A stretch of 49,703 bases of DNA, taken from contig JAAEET010000028.1 in assembly GCA_013415565.1 (NCBI GenBank), forward strand, positions 1 through 49,703. Direction: 5' to 3'. Below the pieces are notes generated by a model. The model was not told where the DNA came from and did no database searches. It worked only from the letters and a program-made list of their open reading frames with translations. Both the position numbers and the translations under genes were made by a program. This DNA comes from Methanomicrobiales archaeon (GTDB lineage Archaea; Halobacteriota; Methanomicrobia; Methanomicrobiales; Methanospirillaceae). Numbering within the stretch: position 1 is the first letter of the stretch; every line of letters begins with the position of its first letter. Below are positions 17,121 through 24,726 of the stretch, in pieces.

Positions 17121-18152
17121 ATGATGAAGTGCCCGGTCTGCGGTGAGGATTGTGTCAGTGAAGCCCAAGAATTGATCGCGACGGTGCCCTCTGTTTTCTC
17201 TCCCTGTTCCGACTGCTCTTCCCGGATTCTTGACAAAAATCTCCCGCCTCCGGTTGAGGGATACCGCGAACCCTGCCGGTGCGGGAAACGGTTCATCGAT
17301 GAGGTCTATGCGCACCTCTACGCAATCCTGGTGAACGAAGGCATTTTTTCAGGAGAAGAACCGCTCAAAGATGTTGGAACCCCTCTCGTTCATCCCGGTT
17401 TTGCCATGAAATCGCCACCGTACCTTCCTGAAAATTCCCTAGTCCTCCTCTCGCGCGTGGCGGAAAAGAAGGTTGCAGACCGGATGGTTCAGGATGTCCC
17501 CGAGATCAAGGCGGTGGTAAAGTTCGGAACATTCACCCCCGGTGTGGTCGATCCCGATCTTGCCGTCCCGCCACAGTCGTACGAACTTCTTGCCGGGTGC
17601 GACATCCGCGCCAATATCTTCTCCTCGCGGGCGGGACCGGTGGTGCTCTACCAGCAGCAGTCAAAAATACACATCGAATTCCCCCGCTGGAGCAACCCGA
17701 AGATCGAAGCCGTGGAATTCCATGTTTCGGCAGTGAATCCGGAATGGTTTGTCGATGCGTTCTGCGGTATCGGGAAACTCGGACTGATCGGCGCACGGAT
17801 GGGGATCCCCCATGTGGTGATGAATGACGCCTGGTATGCTGCGGCCTTCTGGGCTGCCTATAACACCCAGGTCAACAGAGAATTTTTCCGTGTTGACAAC
17901 GTGAAAATCCTCGGCGATTACCGGAAAATGGAGGAAATGCCGGTAATCAGGAAACCCCGTCTGATTGCGGAGACGGAAGGAGAGCAGGAGATCAGGGTCT
18001 ACCAGGGAGATTTCAGGGAACTCCATACCATCCTCCCTCCGGTCCCGGTGCTTGCAGCACTTGATATTTTCGAAAAAAGGATTCCGGAAGCAGCTGAAAA
18101 GGCCCTTGAAGAATGGAGGAAACATGTTAACGGCGAGGCATTTATCCCCTGA
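17121..18152 (+). CDS. Zinc-finger protein with Trm5-like methyltransferase domain (unknown substrate)
   Basis: 343 residues. The N terminus has MMKCPVCGEDC, then CSDC near residue 32 and CRCGK near 52, a probable zinc site. The C-terminal half contains WFVDAFCGIGKLGLIGARMG (about 212-231), which looks like SAM-binding motif I of class I methyltransferases, near in style to Trm5, followed by ALDIF near the end in place of motif IV. An insert around residues 165-205 (RAGPVVLYQQQSKIHIEF) is not recognised. It is probably an RNA- or protein-modifying enzyme conserved in methanogens, but no function is assigned. ATG ATG at the start leaves a one-residue ambiguity. Confidence 0.65.
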   Translation: MMKCPVCGEDCVSEAQELIATVPSVFSPCSDCSSRILDKNLPPPVEGYREPCRCGKRFIDEVYAHLYAILVNEGIFSGEEPLKDVGTPLVHPGFAMKSPPYLPENSLVLLSRVAEKKVADRMVQDVPEIKAVVKFGTFTPGVVDPDLAVPPQSYELLAGCDIRANIFSSRAGPVVLYQQQSKIHIEFPRWSNPKIEAVEFHVSAVNPEWFVDAFCGIGKLGLIGARMGIPHVVMNDAWYAAAFWAAYNTQVNREFFRVDNVKILGDYRKMEEMPVIRKPRLIAETEGEQEIRVYQGDFRELHTILPPVPVLAALDIFEKRIPEAAEKALEEWRKHVNGEAFIP

Positions 18153-18167
18153 GCTTGTGATAGTATA

Positions 18168-18479
18168 TGGGGACTAGCCCGGGTGGTTCGGCGTCACCTG
18201 TTACCTGAAACCGCCGGTATGCAGGGGGCGAAGTTCGAAGAAGGCCGAGGCGGTCTGCGGGAGACTGGAGTCTTCCTTCGTTGAAACCTCGTCCTGTGAG
18301 GTCGGTGGACAGGGATCAAAGCCCCGGAGGGGGTGGCGACCTGCTGCTGCGGGGAATGGTTCAGGCCCGGAAGGGAGCAGACTTACCGTGGACATCCGGC
18401 GCCCATGGGGTTGCGGGGCGGAGGAGGGGGGCTTTCTGCGAACGCAGATGTCGTTCGGTCGACCGAGAACGTGTCCCCA
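18168..18479 (+). ncRNA. ffs: Archaeal signal recognition particle RNA (7S RNA)
   Basis: About 312 bases. The domain IV core is plain near 18360-18380: TTCAGGCCCGGAAGGGAGCAG holds both sides of the SRP54-binding internal loop and a GGAA tetraloop. The 5' Alu-like part CTAGCCCGGGTGGTTCGG and TGTTACCTGAAACC match archaeal 7S RNA. Helix 1 is closed by TGGGGAC (18168-18174) with GTCCCCA (18473-18479). A TATA-like ATTTATC (about 18140) is placed 27 bp upstream, inside the 3' end of the preceding gene. The RNA scaffolds SRP19 and SRP54 for membrane targeting. Confidence 0.95.
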
Positions 18480-18493
18480 CGATGTGATTTTAT

Positions 18494-19450
18494 ATGGCGA
18501 AGGTCACGATTATCGGGGCAACCGGCAACGTCGGCACATTTGCTGCCCACACCATTTCTGAAATTCCCCATGTCCATGAGATCCTCCTGATCGGTCGGGA
18601 GGGACGAGAAGGGCTCCTCTGCGGGATCGCCCAGGACATGAAGGATTCGTTTGCGGCCTGCGGGAACTCGATGGACATCAACTGGACAACGGACACCCGT
18701 GACCTGCATGATACTGATATCGTGGTCTGCACTGCCGGTACCGGCCGCCGTCCGGGCCAGAACCGCCTCGATCTGGCGCTCGGAAATGCCCGTATCGTCG
18801 CTTCCATTTCCCGCGATGTTGACACCTACGCCCCTGAGGCCATCATCCTGATGGTTACCAATCCCGTGGATGTCATGACCTCGGTCGCCCTGGAATACTC
18901 GGGACTTGATCCGAGCCGCGTCTTTGGTCTCGGCACCCATCTTGATTCCATGCGGCTGAAATCTCTCATCGCCTCGCTGTTCAAGGTCCATGTCAGTGAA
19001 GTGCATACCAGGATCATCGGAGAGCATGGCGACAGCATGGTGCCGCTCTGGTCGGCGACCACGATCGGCGGGATCCAGATCAGCAACCTTCCGGCGTTCT
19101 CGCGGCTTCCGGTCGGGGAGATGGTCGACACCGTCAAAACCAGCGGCGAAAGTATCATCAGGAACAAGGGTGCGACCGTGTTCGGCCCGGGTGAAGCCAT
19201 TGCCACGCTGGTCAAGACCGTGCTCGGGAACGAGAATCGTATCCTCACCGTGTCCGCGTACATCATGAGCGAGGTTCATGATATCGGGAACGTCTGTATC
19301 GGCGTCCCTGCCCGTATCAACCGGAGCGGGGTATTTCCGGTCCCGATCAGGATCGATGAGCAGGAAGTGGTCCAGTTCAGGGCATCGGTAGAAAAGATCC
19401 GGGGGATTACGGCCGAACTGATGGCCATCCTCCAGAAGGAAACGGTATAG
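18494..19450 (+). CDS. mdh: Malate dehydrogenase (LDH-like type)
   Basis: 318 residues of the lactate/malate dehydrogenase superfamily. Nucleotide loop IGATGNVGTFAA (7-18), substrate loop GTGRRPGQNRLDL (with Arg at the position that selects malate, plus the mobile-loop Arg), catalytic IIGEHGDSM with the active-site His, and VTNPVD. In a methanogen it interconverts oxaloacetate and malate in the incomplete reductive citrate branch. TGTGAT 6 bases before the ATG is the ribosome site, only 15 bp after the SRP RNA. NAD versus NADP preference cannot be read with confidence. Confidence 0.93.
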   Translation: MAKVTIIGATGNVGTFAAHTISEIPHVHEILLIGREGREGLLCGIAQDMKDSFAACGNSMDINWTTDTRDLHDTDIVVCTAGTGRRPGQNRLDLALGNARIVASISRDVDTYAPEAIILMVTNPVDVMTSVALEYSGLDPSRVFGLGTHLDSMRLKSLIASLFKVHVSEVHTRIIGEHGDSMVPLWSATTIGGIQISNLPAFSRLPVGEMVDTVKTSGESIIRNKGATVFGPGEAIATLVKTVLGNENRILTVSAYIMSEVHDIGNVCIGVPARINRSGVFPVPIRIDEQEVVQFRASVEKIRGITAELMAILQKETV

Positions 19451-19462
19451 TATCTGTTCGTA

Positions 19463-19720
19463 TCAGGTAAGGGTCAGTTCGACGATTTCCGCTCGCTCGA
19501 CACCTTCCAGGGCATTGATCTCTGCCTCAACCGCATCGCTCTCGCCTCCTGCGTCACTGACGACCACCGCGATCTTCAGTGCTTTGAGACCAAACCCGAT
19601 CGGCTCCTCCCTGATATCATGCAGACCCCTGATGGAAGCCTTCATCCGTGATTTCAGTTCTTCGAGGTCAACTTCAGGAGACTCGGGCATAACGCGGATG
19701 ATGAGCGCCACATCCCCCAT
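19463..19720 (-). CDS. Translation elongation factor aEF-1 beta
   Basis: 85 residues; the guanine-nucleotide exchange factor for aEF-1alpha. The family frame is clear: VALIIRVMPESPEVDLEEL, IREEPIGFGLKALKIAVVV and VERAEIVELTLT at the C terminus; the loop EEPIGFGLKAL contacts the GTPase. It follows the Zn-ribbon gene by 3 bp, the usual archaeal pair. Convergent with mdh. Confidence 0.95.
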   Translation of the reverse strand: MGDVALIIRVMPESPEVDLEELKSRMKASIRGLHDIREEPIGFGLKALKIAVVVSDAGGESDAVEAEINALEGVERAEIVELTLT

Positions 19721-19723
19721 GAC

Positions 19724-19885
19724 TCAGGGCCCCCTGAACCCGCACTTCGGGCAGACGTACGGGATGCTCTGTTCCCTGCACCGTACGCATCGCATGATCT
19801 CGCACCCGCACTTCGGGCACCCGAATTCTGTCGCCCCTTCGAGAGCAAGGGGGGCATTGCATGATGTACACTTGCGGATCGTCAT
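19724..19885 (-). CDS. Small Zn-ribbon translation-associated protein
   Basis: 53 residues, read directly from the sequence. Eight or more cysteines in CxxC pairs: KCTSCNAPL, GCPKCGCEI, RCVRCREQ and VCPKCGFRGP. This matches the predicted Zn-ribbon RNA-binding proteins (COG2888/DUF1610) found upstream of aEF-1beta in euryarchaea; two zinc ribbons are likely. The role in translation is inferred in the literature from this conserved neighbourhood. Stop and next start are 3 bp apart. Confidence 0.88.
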   Translation of the reverse strand: MTIRKCTSCNAPLALEGATEFGCPKCGCEIMRCVRCREQSIPYVCPKCGFRGP

Positions 19886-19933
19886 AGATTCGACTCCGTA
19901 TTATCGGTCCTTACATTATCTCTCGTGAAAGAT

Positions 19934-20518
19934 TTAAAAGCCGATGGTCGTGCCGGTCACCGGGTGTCCCCGCAGCCACGATTCCAGCCTGCCCGGAATC
20001 CTGCCGTTGAGGATCACCACGCGGACGCCGTGGGACAGAACGAAGGGAAGGAACGACACGTCAACATCGTCCGTTTCGACCGGCCGGGAGAGCCGTTCGA
20101 TGAGCATGCCTTCCGACCGGATCCCGTCAACCGACTTCAGCACGATGAGGTCGAGCGAGAGCGACGCGGCAACCCAGGCGGCAATGGTGTCCGAGGTAAC
20201 GTCCCAGGAGTGAGGGAGCGGGTCGGCATTCCGGAGCGGGAGGTAGGGAAGGAGCACCTCGAGGGTTTCCGGAACATGCAGGTCATCGGCAGGGGGAATC
20301 CCCTGCTGCGAGATCAACCACCCGAACTGTTCCATGGCGCAGACGGCCATCCAGTGTGCAGCATCACCCTCGACGGGGCTCTCCCGGACCAGGCGGGCGA
20401 ACCTGCCGCCTCCCGGGACGATCAGGGCGGGCCGACGGCAGGTACGAAGGGTTTCGATGAGCGGCAGGACCTGATCCGCAAGGCTCCCCCCGATCTTCAC
20501 CACAACCTGATCCGACAT
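19934..20518 (-). CDS. mfnE: Amino-acid-kinase-fold protein, probable MfnE (methanofuran biosynthesis)
   Basis: 194 residues of the amino acid kinase family. Seen: VVKIGGSLAD at the N terminus (ATP phosphate site), LIVPGGGRFARLVRE, and the nucleotide motif WDVTSDTIAAWVA, with VLKSVDGI later. In methanogens this stand-alone kinase is MfnE, which phosphorylates 5-(aminomethyl)-3-furanmethanol phosphate to the diphosphate for coupling to tyramine. It is shorter than the M. jannaschii enzyme. The start at 20518 is preferred over 20533, as a palindromic TATA box is centred exactly 28 bp upstream and no ribosome site is seen. Confidence 0.8.
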   Translation of the reverse strand: MSDQVVVKIGGSLADQVLPLIETLRTCRRPALIVPGGGRFARLVRESPVEGDAAHWMAVCAMEQFGWLISQQGIPPADDLHVPETLEVLLPYLPLRNADPLPHSWDVTSDTIAAWVAASLSLDLIVLKSVDGIRSEGMLIERLSRPVETDDVDVSFLPFVLSHGVRVVILNGRIPGRLESWLRGHPVTGTTIGF

Positions 20519-20540
20519 GCCCTGAGATTTCATTTCGAGG

Positions 20541-20551
20541 GGTTAATAACC
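20541..20551. promoter_or_regulatory. Symmetric TATA box shared by two divergent genes
   Basis: GGTTAATAACC is a near-perfect palindrome centred at 20546. The ATG of the MfnE-like gene (20518, minus) and the ATG of the PLD gene (20574, plus) are each 28 bp from that centre, the spacing expected for leaderless transcripts on both sides. Confidence 0.55.
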
Positions 20552-20573
20552 TCGGCACCCGAACCGGAGTGCT

Positions 20574-22247
20574 ATGCGCAGGCTCTCCCTTTTCCTGGTC
20601 CTGCTGCTCATCGGACAGGTTTCTGCCATCGGGATCGTTGAATTCTGTCCCGATCCGTACCTGTCCGGCGATCCTGATGAGTACCTGGTCCTCCAGGGGA
20701 CCGGAAGCCTCGACGGGATCGTCATATCTGACGGTGAAGGTGGATTCCGGTTCCCGGCCGGTACCGCCATCCCGGGAACGCTGGTCATCGCCCGTGACGG
20801 CACGGCGTATCGGCAGACGCATGGTAAGAATCCTGATTTTGAAGTTTACGACTCCGGACCGTCGATACCCGATGTCGTCAGGAGTGGAAATTTCCAGCTC
20901 TCGAACAGCGGTGACCAGCTGCTGCTGTACGAAAACAACCGCCTGGTGCAGGAGGTTGAATGGCCGCGTGATGTTGCGGCGCGTCAGGGCCAGGTCCACT
21001 TCCGGGAGGGGGACTTCTGGGATCCCCGCGTGCTGATGATCGGCCAGTCACGGTTCGCTCCCGCAGTCTTTACCGGGGTAGACGGGGTGGCGTTTGCGTC
21101 ACCGGACTGTTCACGTGAGATATTCGAGGACGCGGTGAAAGCAGCCGGAGAGAGTATCCTGATCAGTGTCTACGAGTTCACCTCGCTCCGCATGGCGCAC
21201 GATCTCATCGATGCGCAGTCACGGGGCGTGGAGGTGCAGGTCCTCCTCGAAGGGGGGCCGGTCGGAGGGATCAGCGACGAGGAACAGGCAGTCATCTCGA
21301 TCCTCACGGAACGCGGGATTCCGGTCTCCATCATGGTCTCGGACGACCAGGTACATGCACCCTACCGGTTCAACCATGCCAAATTCATGGTGATCGATTC
21401 TGCAATGGTGATGGTGACCAGCGAAAATTTCAAGGAAAACGGCTTTCCCGAACCGGGGCTGTCGGGAAACCGGGGATGGGGGGTCGTCCTTGAGGATCCC
21501 GGGGTCGCCGGCTATTTCGAGAAGGTATTCTCGTATGATGCAGGAGGGGCCTGGGCGATACCTGCAGCAGGGACGGGAGGCGGGACTGGTGAGCTTTTCC
21601 GGCGGGCATACCGGGCTGAGTTTACCCCCGTCCGCTTTTCCAATGCGACGGTGATACCGGTCATTGCCCCGGATACGAGCCTCCTCGTGGAAGACCTTAT
21701 CGCCCGGGCAGAAACGAGCATCGATATCGAACAGGCGTACATCACCAACCAGAGCGACGGATCCTTCAATCCGTTCCTTGCCTGCGCGGTGGAGGCCGCA
21801 CGCAGCGGGGTCAGGGTACGGATCCTCCTCGATTCCTATTCCTACAACACGGAGGATGAGGAAGATAACGACGAGCTTGCAGCCGTTCTCAACAATCTCG
21901 CCCGAAGGGAACAGATCCCGCTCGAGGCACGCTGTGCGGACCTGGCCGGAAACAACCTGGAAAAGATTCATAACAAGGGAGTTGTCGTCGACCGGAAGAA
22001 GGTCCTGATCAGCAGCATCAACTGGAACACCAATTCCCCGACCTTCAACCGGGAAGCCGGGGTTATTATCGATCACCCCGGGGTCGGGGACTATTTCTCG
22101 CGTATTTTTGAGGATGACTGGGAGGCGGGAGAAGCGGATCGCGGCGTGCCGGGACCTGATCTGCAGAAGATGGGGATTGCAGCGGCCGTCGTCGGGATGC
22201 TGATCCTGCTGTGGGTCTGGAGGAGAAAAAGAGTGTGGCGGCGATAA
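20574..22247 (+). CDS. Exported, membrane-anchored phospholipase D-family protein with lamin-tail domain
   Basis: 557 residues. Order: signal peptide (1-18, MRRLSLFLVLLLIGQVSA); lamin-tail-like beta domain (about 19-160: IVEFCPDPYLSGDPDEYLVL, NFQLSNSGDQLLLYE); two PLD catalytic repeats with HxK motifs, FNHAKFMVID (His268, Lys270) and IHNKGVVVD (His466, Lys468), each followed by a Ser/Asn-rich strand; one transmembrane helix (about 533-550); basic tail RRKRVWRR. The catalytic part therefore faces outside. PLD-fold proteins of this kind are often phosphodiesterase nucleases; a lipid substrate is also possible. Leaderless start inferred from the TATA spacing. Confidence 0.85.
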   Translation: MRRLSLFLVLLLIGQVSAIGIVEFCPDPYLSGDPDEYLVLQGTGSLDGIVISDGEGGFRFPAGTAIPGTLVIARDGTAYRQTHGKNPDFEVYDSGPSIPDVVRSGNFQLSNSGDQLLLYENNRLVQEVEWPRDVAARQGQVHFREGDFWDPRVLMIGQSRFAPAVFTGVDGVAFASPDCSREIFEDAVKAAGESILISVYEFTSLRMAHDLIDAQSRGVEVQVLLEGGPVGGISDEEQAVISILTERGIPVSIMVSDDQVHAPYRFNHAKFMVIDSAMVMVTSENFKENGFPEPGLSGNRGWGVVLEDPGVAGYFEKVFSYDAGGAWAIPAAGTGGGTGELFRRAYRAEFTPVRFSNATVIPVIAPDTSLLVEDLIARAETSIDIEQAYITNQSDGSFNPFLACAVEAARSGVRVRILLDSYSYNTEDEEDNDELAAVLNNLARREQIPLEARCADLAGNNLEKIHNKGVVVDRKKVLISSINWNTNSPTFNREAGVIIDHPGVGDYFSRIFEDDWEAGEADRGVPGPDLQKMGIAAAVVGMLILLWVWRRKRVWRR

Positions 22248-22252
22248 CCCGG

Positions 22253-22561
22253 TCAGAGCCGCTTCAGGGTGCACCGGCAGATATCACATACCGTGATCCC
22301 GGTGTCCGAACCGGCGACTGAAAGCGCCCATCTGTCGATCAGCGAACTCATCTCGGTTGACAGCTCGATTCTGGACTCGCCTCTCTTTCCGCTCAAATAC
22401 TGGGAAACAGCCGCCCGGCTTACCCCGAGCCGTTTTGCCGCATCGCTCTGGCTGATTCCTTCACGCTGCACCAGGCGAAGGACCATCTCAGCCCGCATGG
22501 CCGGGAGATACTTCCGCACCATGACGTCACACACTTTTATGTCGCACCCCGCATCGTTCAT
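22253..22561 (-). CDS. XRE-type helix-turn-helix regulator with cysteine pairs
   Basis: 102 residues. The helix-turn-helix is ISQSDAAKRLGVSRAAVSQY (about 36-55) followed by LSGKRGE. Cysteines flank it: Cys6 and Cys11 near the start, and CDICRC close to the end, which could bind metal or sense redox state. The pattern fits predicted archaeal regulators of COG2522. It is the second gene of a two-gene unit, its ATG overlapping the stop of the winged-helix gene (ATGA). It ends 5 bp from the PLD gene stop. Confidence 0.8.
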   Translation of the reverse strand: MNDAGCDIKVCDVMVRKYLPAMRAEMVLRLVQREGISQSDAAKRLGVSRAAVSQYLSGKRGESRIELSTEMSSLIDRWALSVAGSDTGITVCDICRCTLKRL

Positions 22562-22788
22562 GCAGGCACCTGCTGGGATTCCCGGTTCTGGTAAATAATC
22601 TGCCGGGCATCCCTGAAATTGAATTTTTCGATAATAAGCTGGTTTTCCTTGAGCTTCTTCAATGCATACCTGACTGTCCGCGGCGCAAGGTTGCTGCGGC
22701 TGACAATCTCCTTATGAGTCATCGCACCGCCCTCATCGAGCAGCTGCAGGACGGTCCTTGATGACGGGGGAAGGTTCACGTCGTGCAT
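22558..22788 (-). CDS. Small winged-helix (MarR-like) regulator
   Basis: 76 residues, practically only a DNA-binding domain: SSRTVLQLLDEGGAMTHKEI, SNLAPRTVRYALKKLKEN (recognition helix about 33-50) and a wing FRDARQIIYQNRE. It is first in the unit with the XRE-type regulator. A perfect 27-bp palindrome ends 3 bp before its ATG, so it probably represses itself and perhaps the divergent OB-fold gene. No ligand domain is present, which suggests that the partner regulator or a small protein supplies the signal. Confidence 0.8.
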   Translation of the reverse strand: MHDVNLPPSSRTVLQLLDEGGAMTHKEIVSRSNLAPRTVRYALKKLKENQLIIEKFNFRDARQIIYQNRESQQVPA

Positions 22789-22790
22789 AC

Positions 22791-22817
22791 TGATATGTTA
22801 ACGGTGTTAACATATCA
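22791..22817. promoter_or_regulatory. Perfect 27-bp palindrome, likely operator
   Basis: TGATATGTTAAC-GGT-GTTAACATATCA: two 12-base arms with no mismatch and a 3-base spacer. It lies between the winged-helix regulator (ATG 22788, minus) and the OB-fold gene (ATG 22859, plus), where a dimeric regulator could control both. Each half also contains GTTAAC, itself palindromic. Confidence 0.75.
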
Positions 22818-22858
22818 ACCTGTCGATTTTATCCCTCTCCAGGGGAGACAGAAATGGT

Positions 22859-23233
22859 ATGCTGCTCCGTCATGAACGAATCGCGTTCGGTCTGCTGTGT
22901 GCGGTTACCGCAGCAATCGCGGTATCCACGATGGCGCTTGGCGGCATCGACAAATCGGACCTGGCGCAGGAGTTCCGGCAGGATACTCCTGACGGGGTCC
23001 TGGTGCGGGTGACAGGGGAGATAAAAGATCTGCAGCAGACCAGGACCGGAGGGCACCTCACGGCCCGGGTGGAAGAGACCAGGATTTTCATTCCCGCTCC
23101 GGCTGCAGACGGGCTGGTCCTTACCGAGGGGGATCTCGTCAGCATAACCGGGACGGTACGGACCTATCAGGGTGAAAAGGAGATTGTGGTCCAGTCATCA
23201 GGGGATATCACGGTTCGGGACCGGAAGGGATAG
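22859..23233 (+). CDS. Exported or membrane-anchored OB-fold protein
   Basis: 124 residues. N-terminal hydrophobic helix (about 9-28, FGLLCAVTAAIAVSTMALGG) is a signal peptide or anchor. Residues 45-120 form an OB-fold similar to the tRNA_anti/YhcR-like nucleic-acid-binding type: GVLVRVTGEIKDLQQTRTGG, LVLTEGDLVSITGTVRTYQG, EIVVQSSGDITV. Such domains are found on extracellular nucleases and helicases. AGGGGAGA 9 bases before the ATG is the ribosome site. Its 3' end overlaps the convergent HEAT-repeat gene by 26 bp. Confidence 0.75.
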   Translation: MLLRHERIAFGLLCAVTAAIAVSTMALGGIDKSDLAQEFRQDTPDGVLVRVTGEIKDLQQTRTGGHLTARVEETRIFIPAPAADGLVLTEGDLVSITGTVRTYQGEKEIVVQSSGDITVRDRKG

Positions 23234-23792
23234 CCGCCTGATCCTCCGTTGTCCCGGCAGCCACCCTAGCTCCGGATATCAGCCGGATTGCGAGTTCTGC
23301 AGCCTGCCGTACCGTTTCATCCGGATCGGAGCGTGCTTCCTCCAGGGGTCCGAGCGCCCGCTCATCACCAATGGCGCCGAGGGCCCATGCAGCATGCTTC
23401 CTGACCAGACGTTTCTTGTCATGGAGGGCTTCGATCAGCGGTTCGACCGCTCTGGCGTCCCGGATCCTTCCAAGCCCGATTGCTGCGCCGATCCTGAGCC
23501 ATTTTTCATCGGATTTCAGCGCCCTGATGAGCGGCTCGACCGCCCGGCTGTCGCCGATGGATCCGAGCGATTTGGCCGCAAGCCATGAGACGTCGACAAA
23601 CTGATCGTCCAGCGCCTCGATGAGAGGCTGAACCGCCGTCTGGTCACCGACGACTCCAAGTGCTTCGGCGGCTTTCCACCGGGTATCCAGGTGCGGACTC
23701 TTTAACAGGGTGACATATTCCCTGATCTGCCTTCTGCGGGCGTTGATCTCGATATACTTCCCGTTCACCCCCGAAACCTCTTCGCCGTCCAT
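23208..23792 (-). CDS. HEAT-repeat (PBS lyase type) protein
   Basis: 194 residues with four or five HEAT-like repeats of about 31 residues from residue 30 to 165: repeated patterns such as AAEALGVVGDQTAVQPLIEA, AAKSLGSIGDSRAVEPLIRA and GLGRIRDARAVEPLIEALHD. The repeats make a superhelical scaffold for protein binding; no catalytic motif is seen. The tail after 168 is low-complexity. A TATA-like CTTATAG about 40 bp upstream suggests its own promoter, separate from nadC. Confidence 0.85.
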   Translation of the reverse strand: MDGEEVSGVNGKYIEINARRRQIREYVTLLKSPHLDTRWKAAEALGVVGDQTAVQPLIEALDDQFVDVSWLAAKSLGSIGDSRAVEPLIRALKSDEKWLRIGAAIGLGRIRDARAVEPLIEALHDKKRLVRKHAAWALGAIGDERALGPLEEARSDPDETVRQAAELAIRLISGARVAAGTTEDQAAIPSGPEP

Positions 23793-23886
23793 TCCCTCTC
23801 CCGATATCCGGGATTGGGATCAGGGCACTATAAGGTTTGTGGTAATCTCTCCGGAAGGGAAGAAGAATTTCAGGATTATCAAAAGG

Positions 23887-24726
23887 TTAATCCACGATAT
23901 CGAGGCTTACGTTGAAATTCTTCACGCTGTGGGTAAGCATACCCGCACTGATGAGATCGACGCCCGGGAGTGCGTAGGAGAGGAGGTTTTCCTCATCGAT
24001 CCCGCCCGAAACCTCGACGAGAACCCGCCCCATCGCTCCTTTTTTCCCGAGGAGGCGGAGGGAAGCCTCCACCTCGCCGGGCGTCATGTTGTCGAGCAGG
24101 ACGATATCGGCACCTGCATCCGCAGCTGTTGCAGCCTCTTCGGGAGTGGTGACCTCAACCTCAACCTTCCGGTAGCATGATACCGCTTTTGCCGCACGAA
24201 CGGCCTCGGCGAGGGGGACCAGCGCGAGATGGTTGTCCTTGATCAGGATGCCATCCGAAAGGCTGAGCCGGTGGGGATCTCCACCACCGATTACGACCGC
24301 CTTCTTGTCGAGTTTCCGGAGCCCGGGAGCGGTTTTCCGGGTGGCAGCGATCCTGCAGCCGCACGCCGTTCTCCCGAGCAGGAGAACCAAGCGCCGCGTC
24401 ATGGTGGCGATTCCACTCATCCGCCCGATGATGTTCAGGGCGGTTCGTTCCACCAGGAGTATGGATCGTGCCGGTCCTTCGAGGTCGATGACCACGGCCC
24501 CGGCCCGGACATCATCCCCGTCGGCAGCGCGGAATTGCACCCTCACTCCGTAGTGGCAGAAGAGAAATTCCGCTTCTTCGAGCCCGGCGATCACACCATC
24601 CTCCCGGGCCACGATACGGGCACGGCACCGGGTATCGTCAATAACGGCATCGGAGGTGATATCACCGAACGGGGCGTCCTCCCGGATGAAGGAGAGCAGG
24701 AGATCAGAATCTTCCACGCCGCTCAC
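23887..24726 (-). CDS. nadC: Nicotinate-nucleotide pyrophosphorylase (carboxylating)
   Basis: 279 residues; converts quinolinate and PRPP to nicotinate mononucleotide. Signatures: APFGDITSDAV (19-29), ERTALNIIGRMSGIAT (about 93-108), TRKTAPGLRKLDKKAV (PRPP/quinolinate basic residues), GGGDPHRLSLSDGILIKDNH, and VEVSGGIDEENL. The ATG overlaps the nadA stop (ATGA). ModD, a paralogue, is unlikely given the neighbours nadA and aspartate dehydrogenase, which together form the full aspartate route. Confidence 0.96.
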   Translation of the reverse strand: MSGVEDSDLLLSFIREDAPFGDITSDAVIDDTRCRARIVAREDGVIAGLEEAEFLFCHYGVRVQFRAADGDDVRAGAVVIDLEGPARSILLVERTALNIIGRMSGIATMTRRLVLLLGRTACGCRIAATRKTAPGLRKLDKKAVVIGGGDPHRLSLSDGILIKDNHLALVPLAEAVRAAKAVSCYRKVEVEVTTPEEAATAADAGADIVLLDNMTPGEVEASLRLLGKKGAMGRVLVEVSGGIDEENLLSYALPGVDLISAGMLTHSVKNFNVSLDIVD

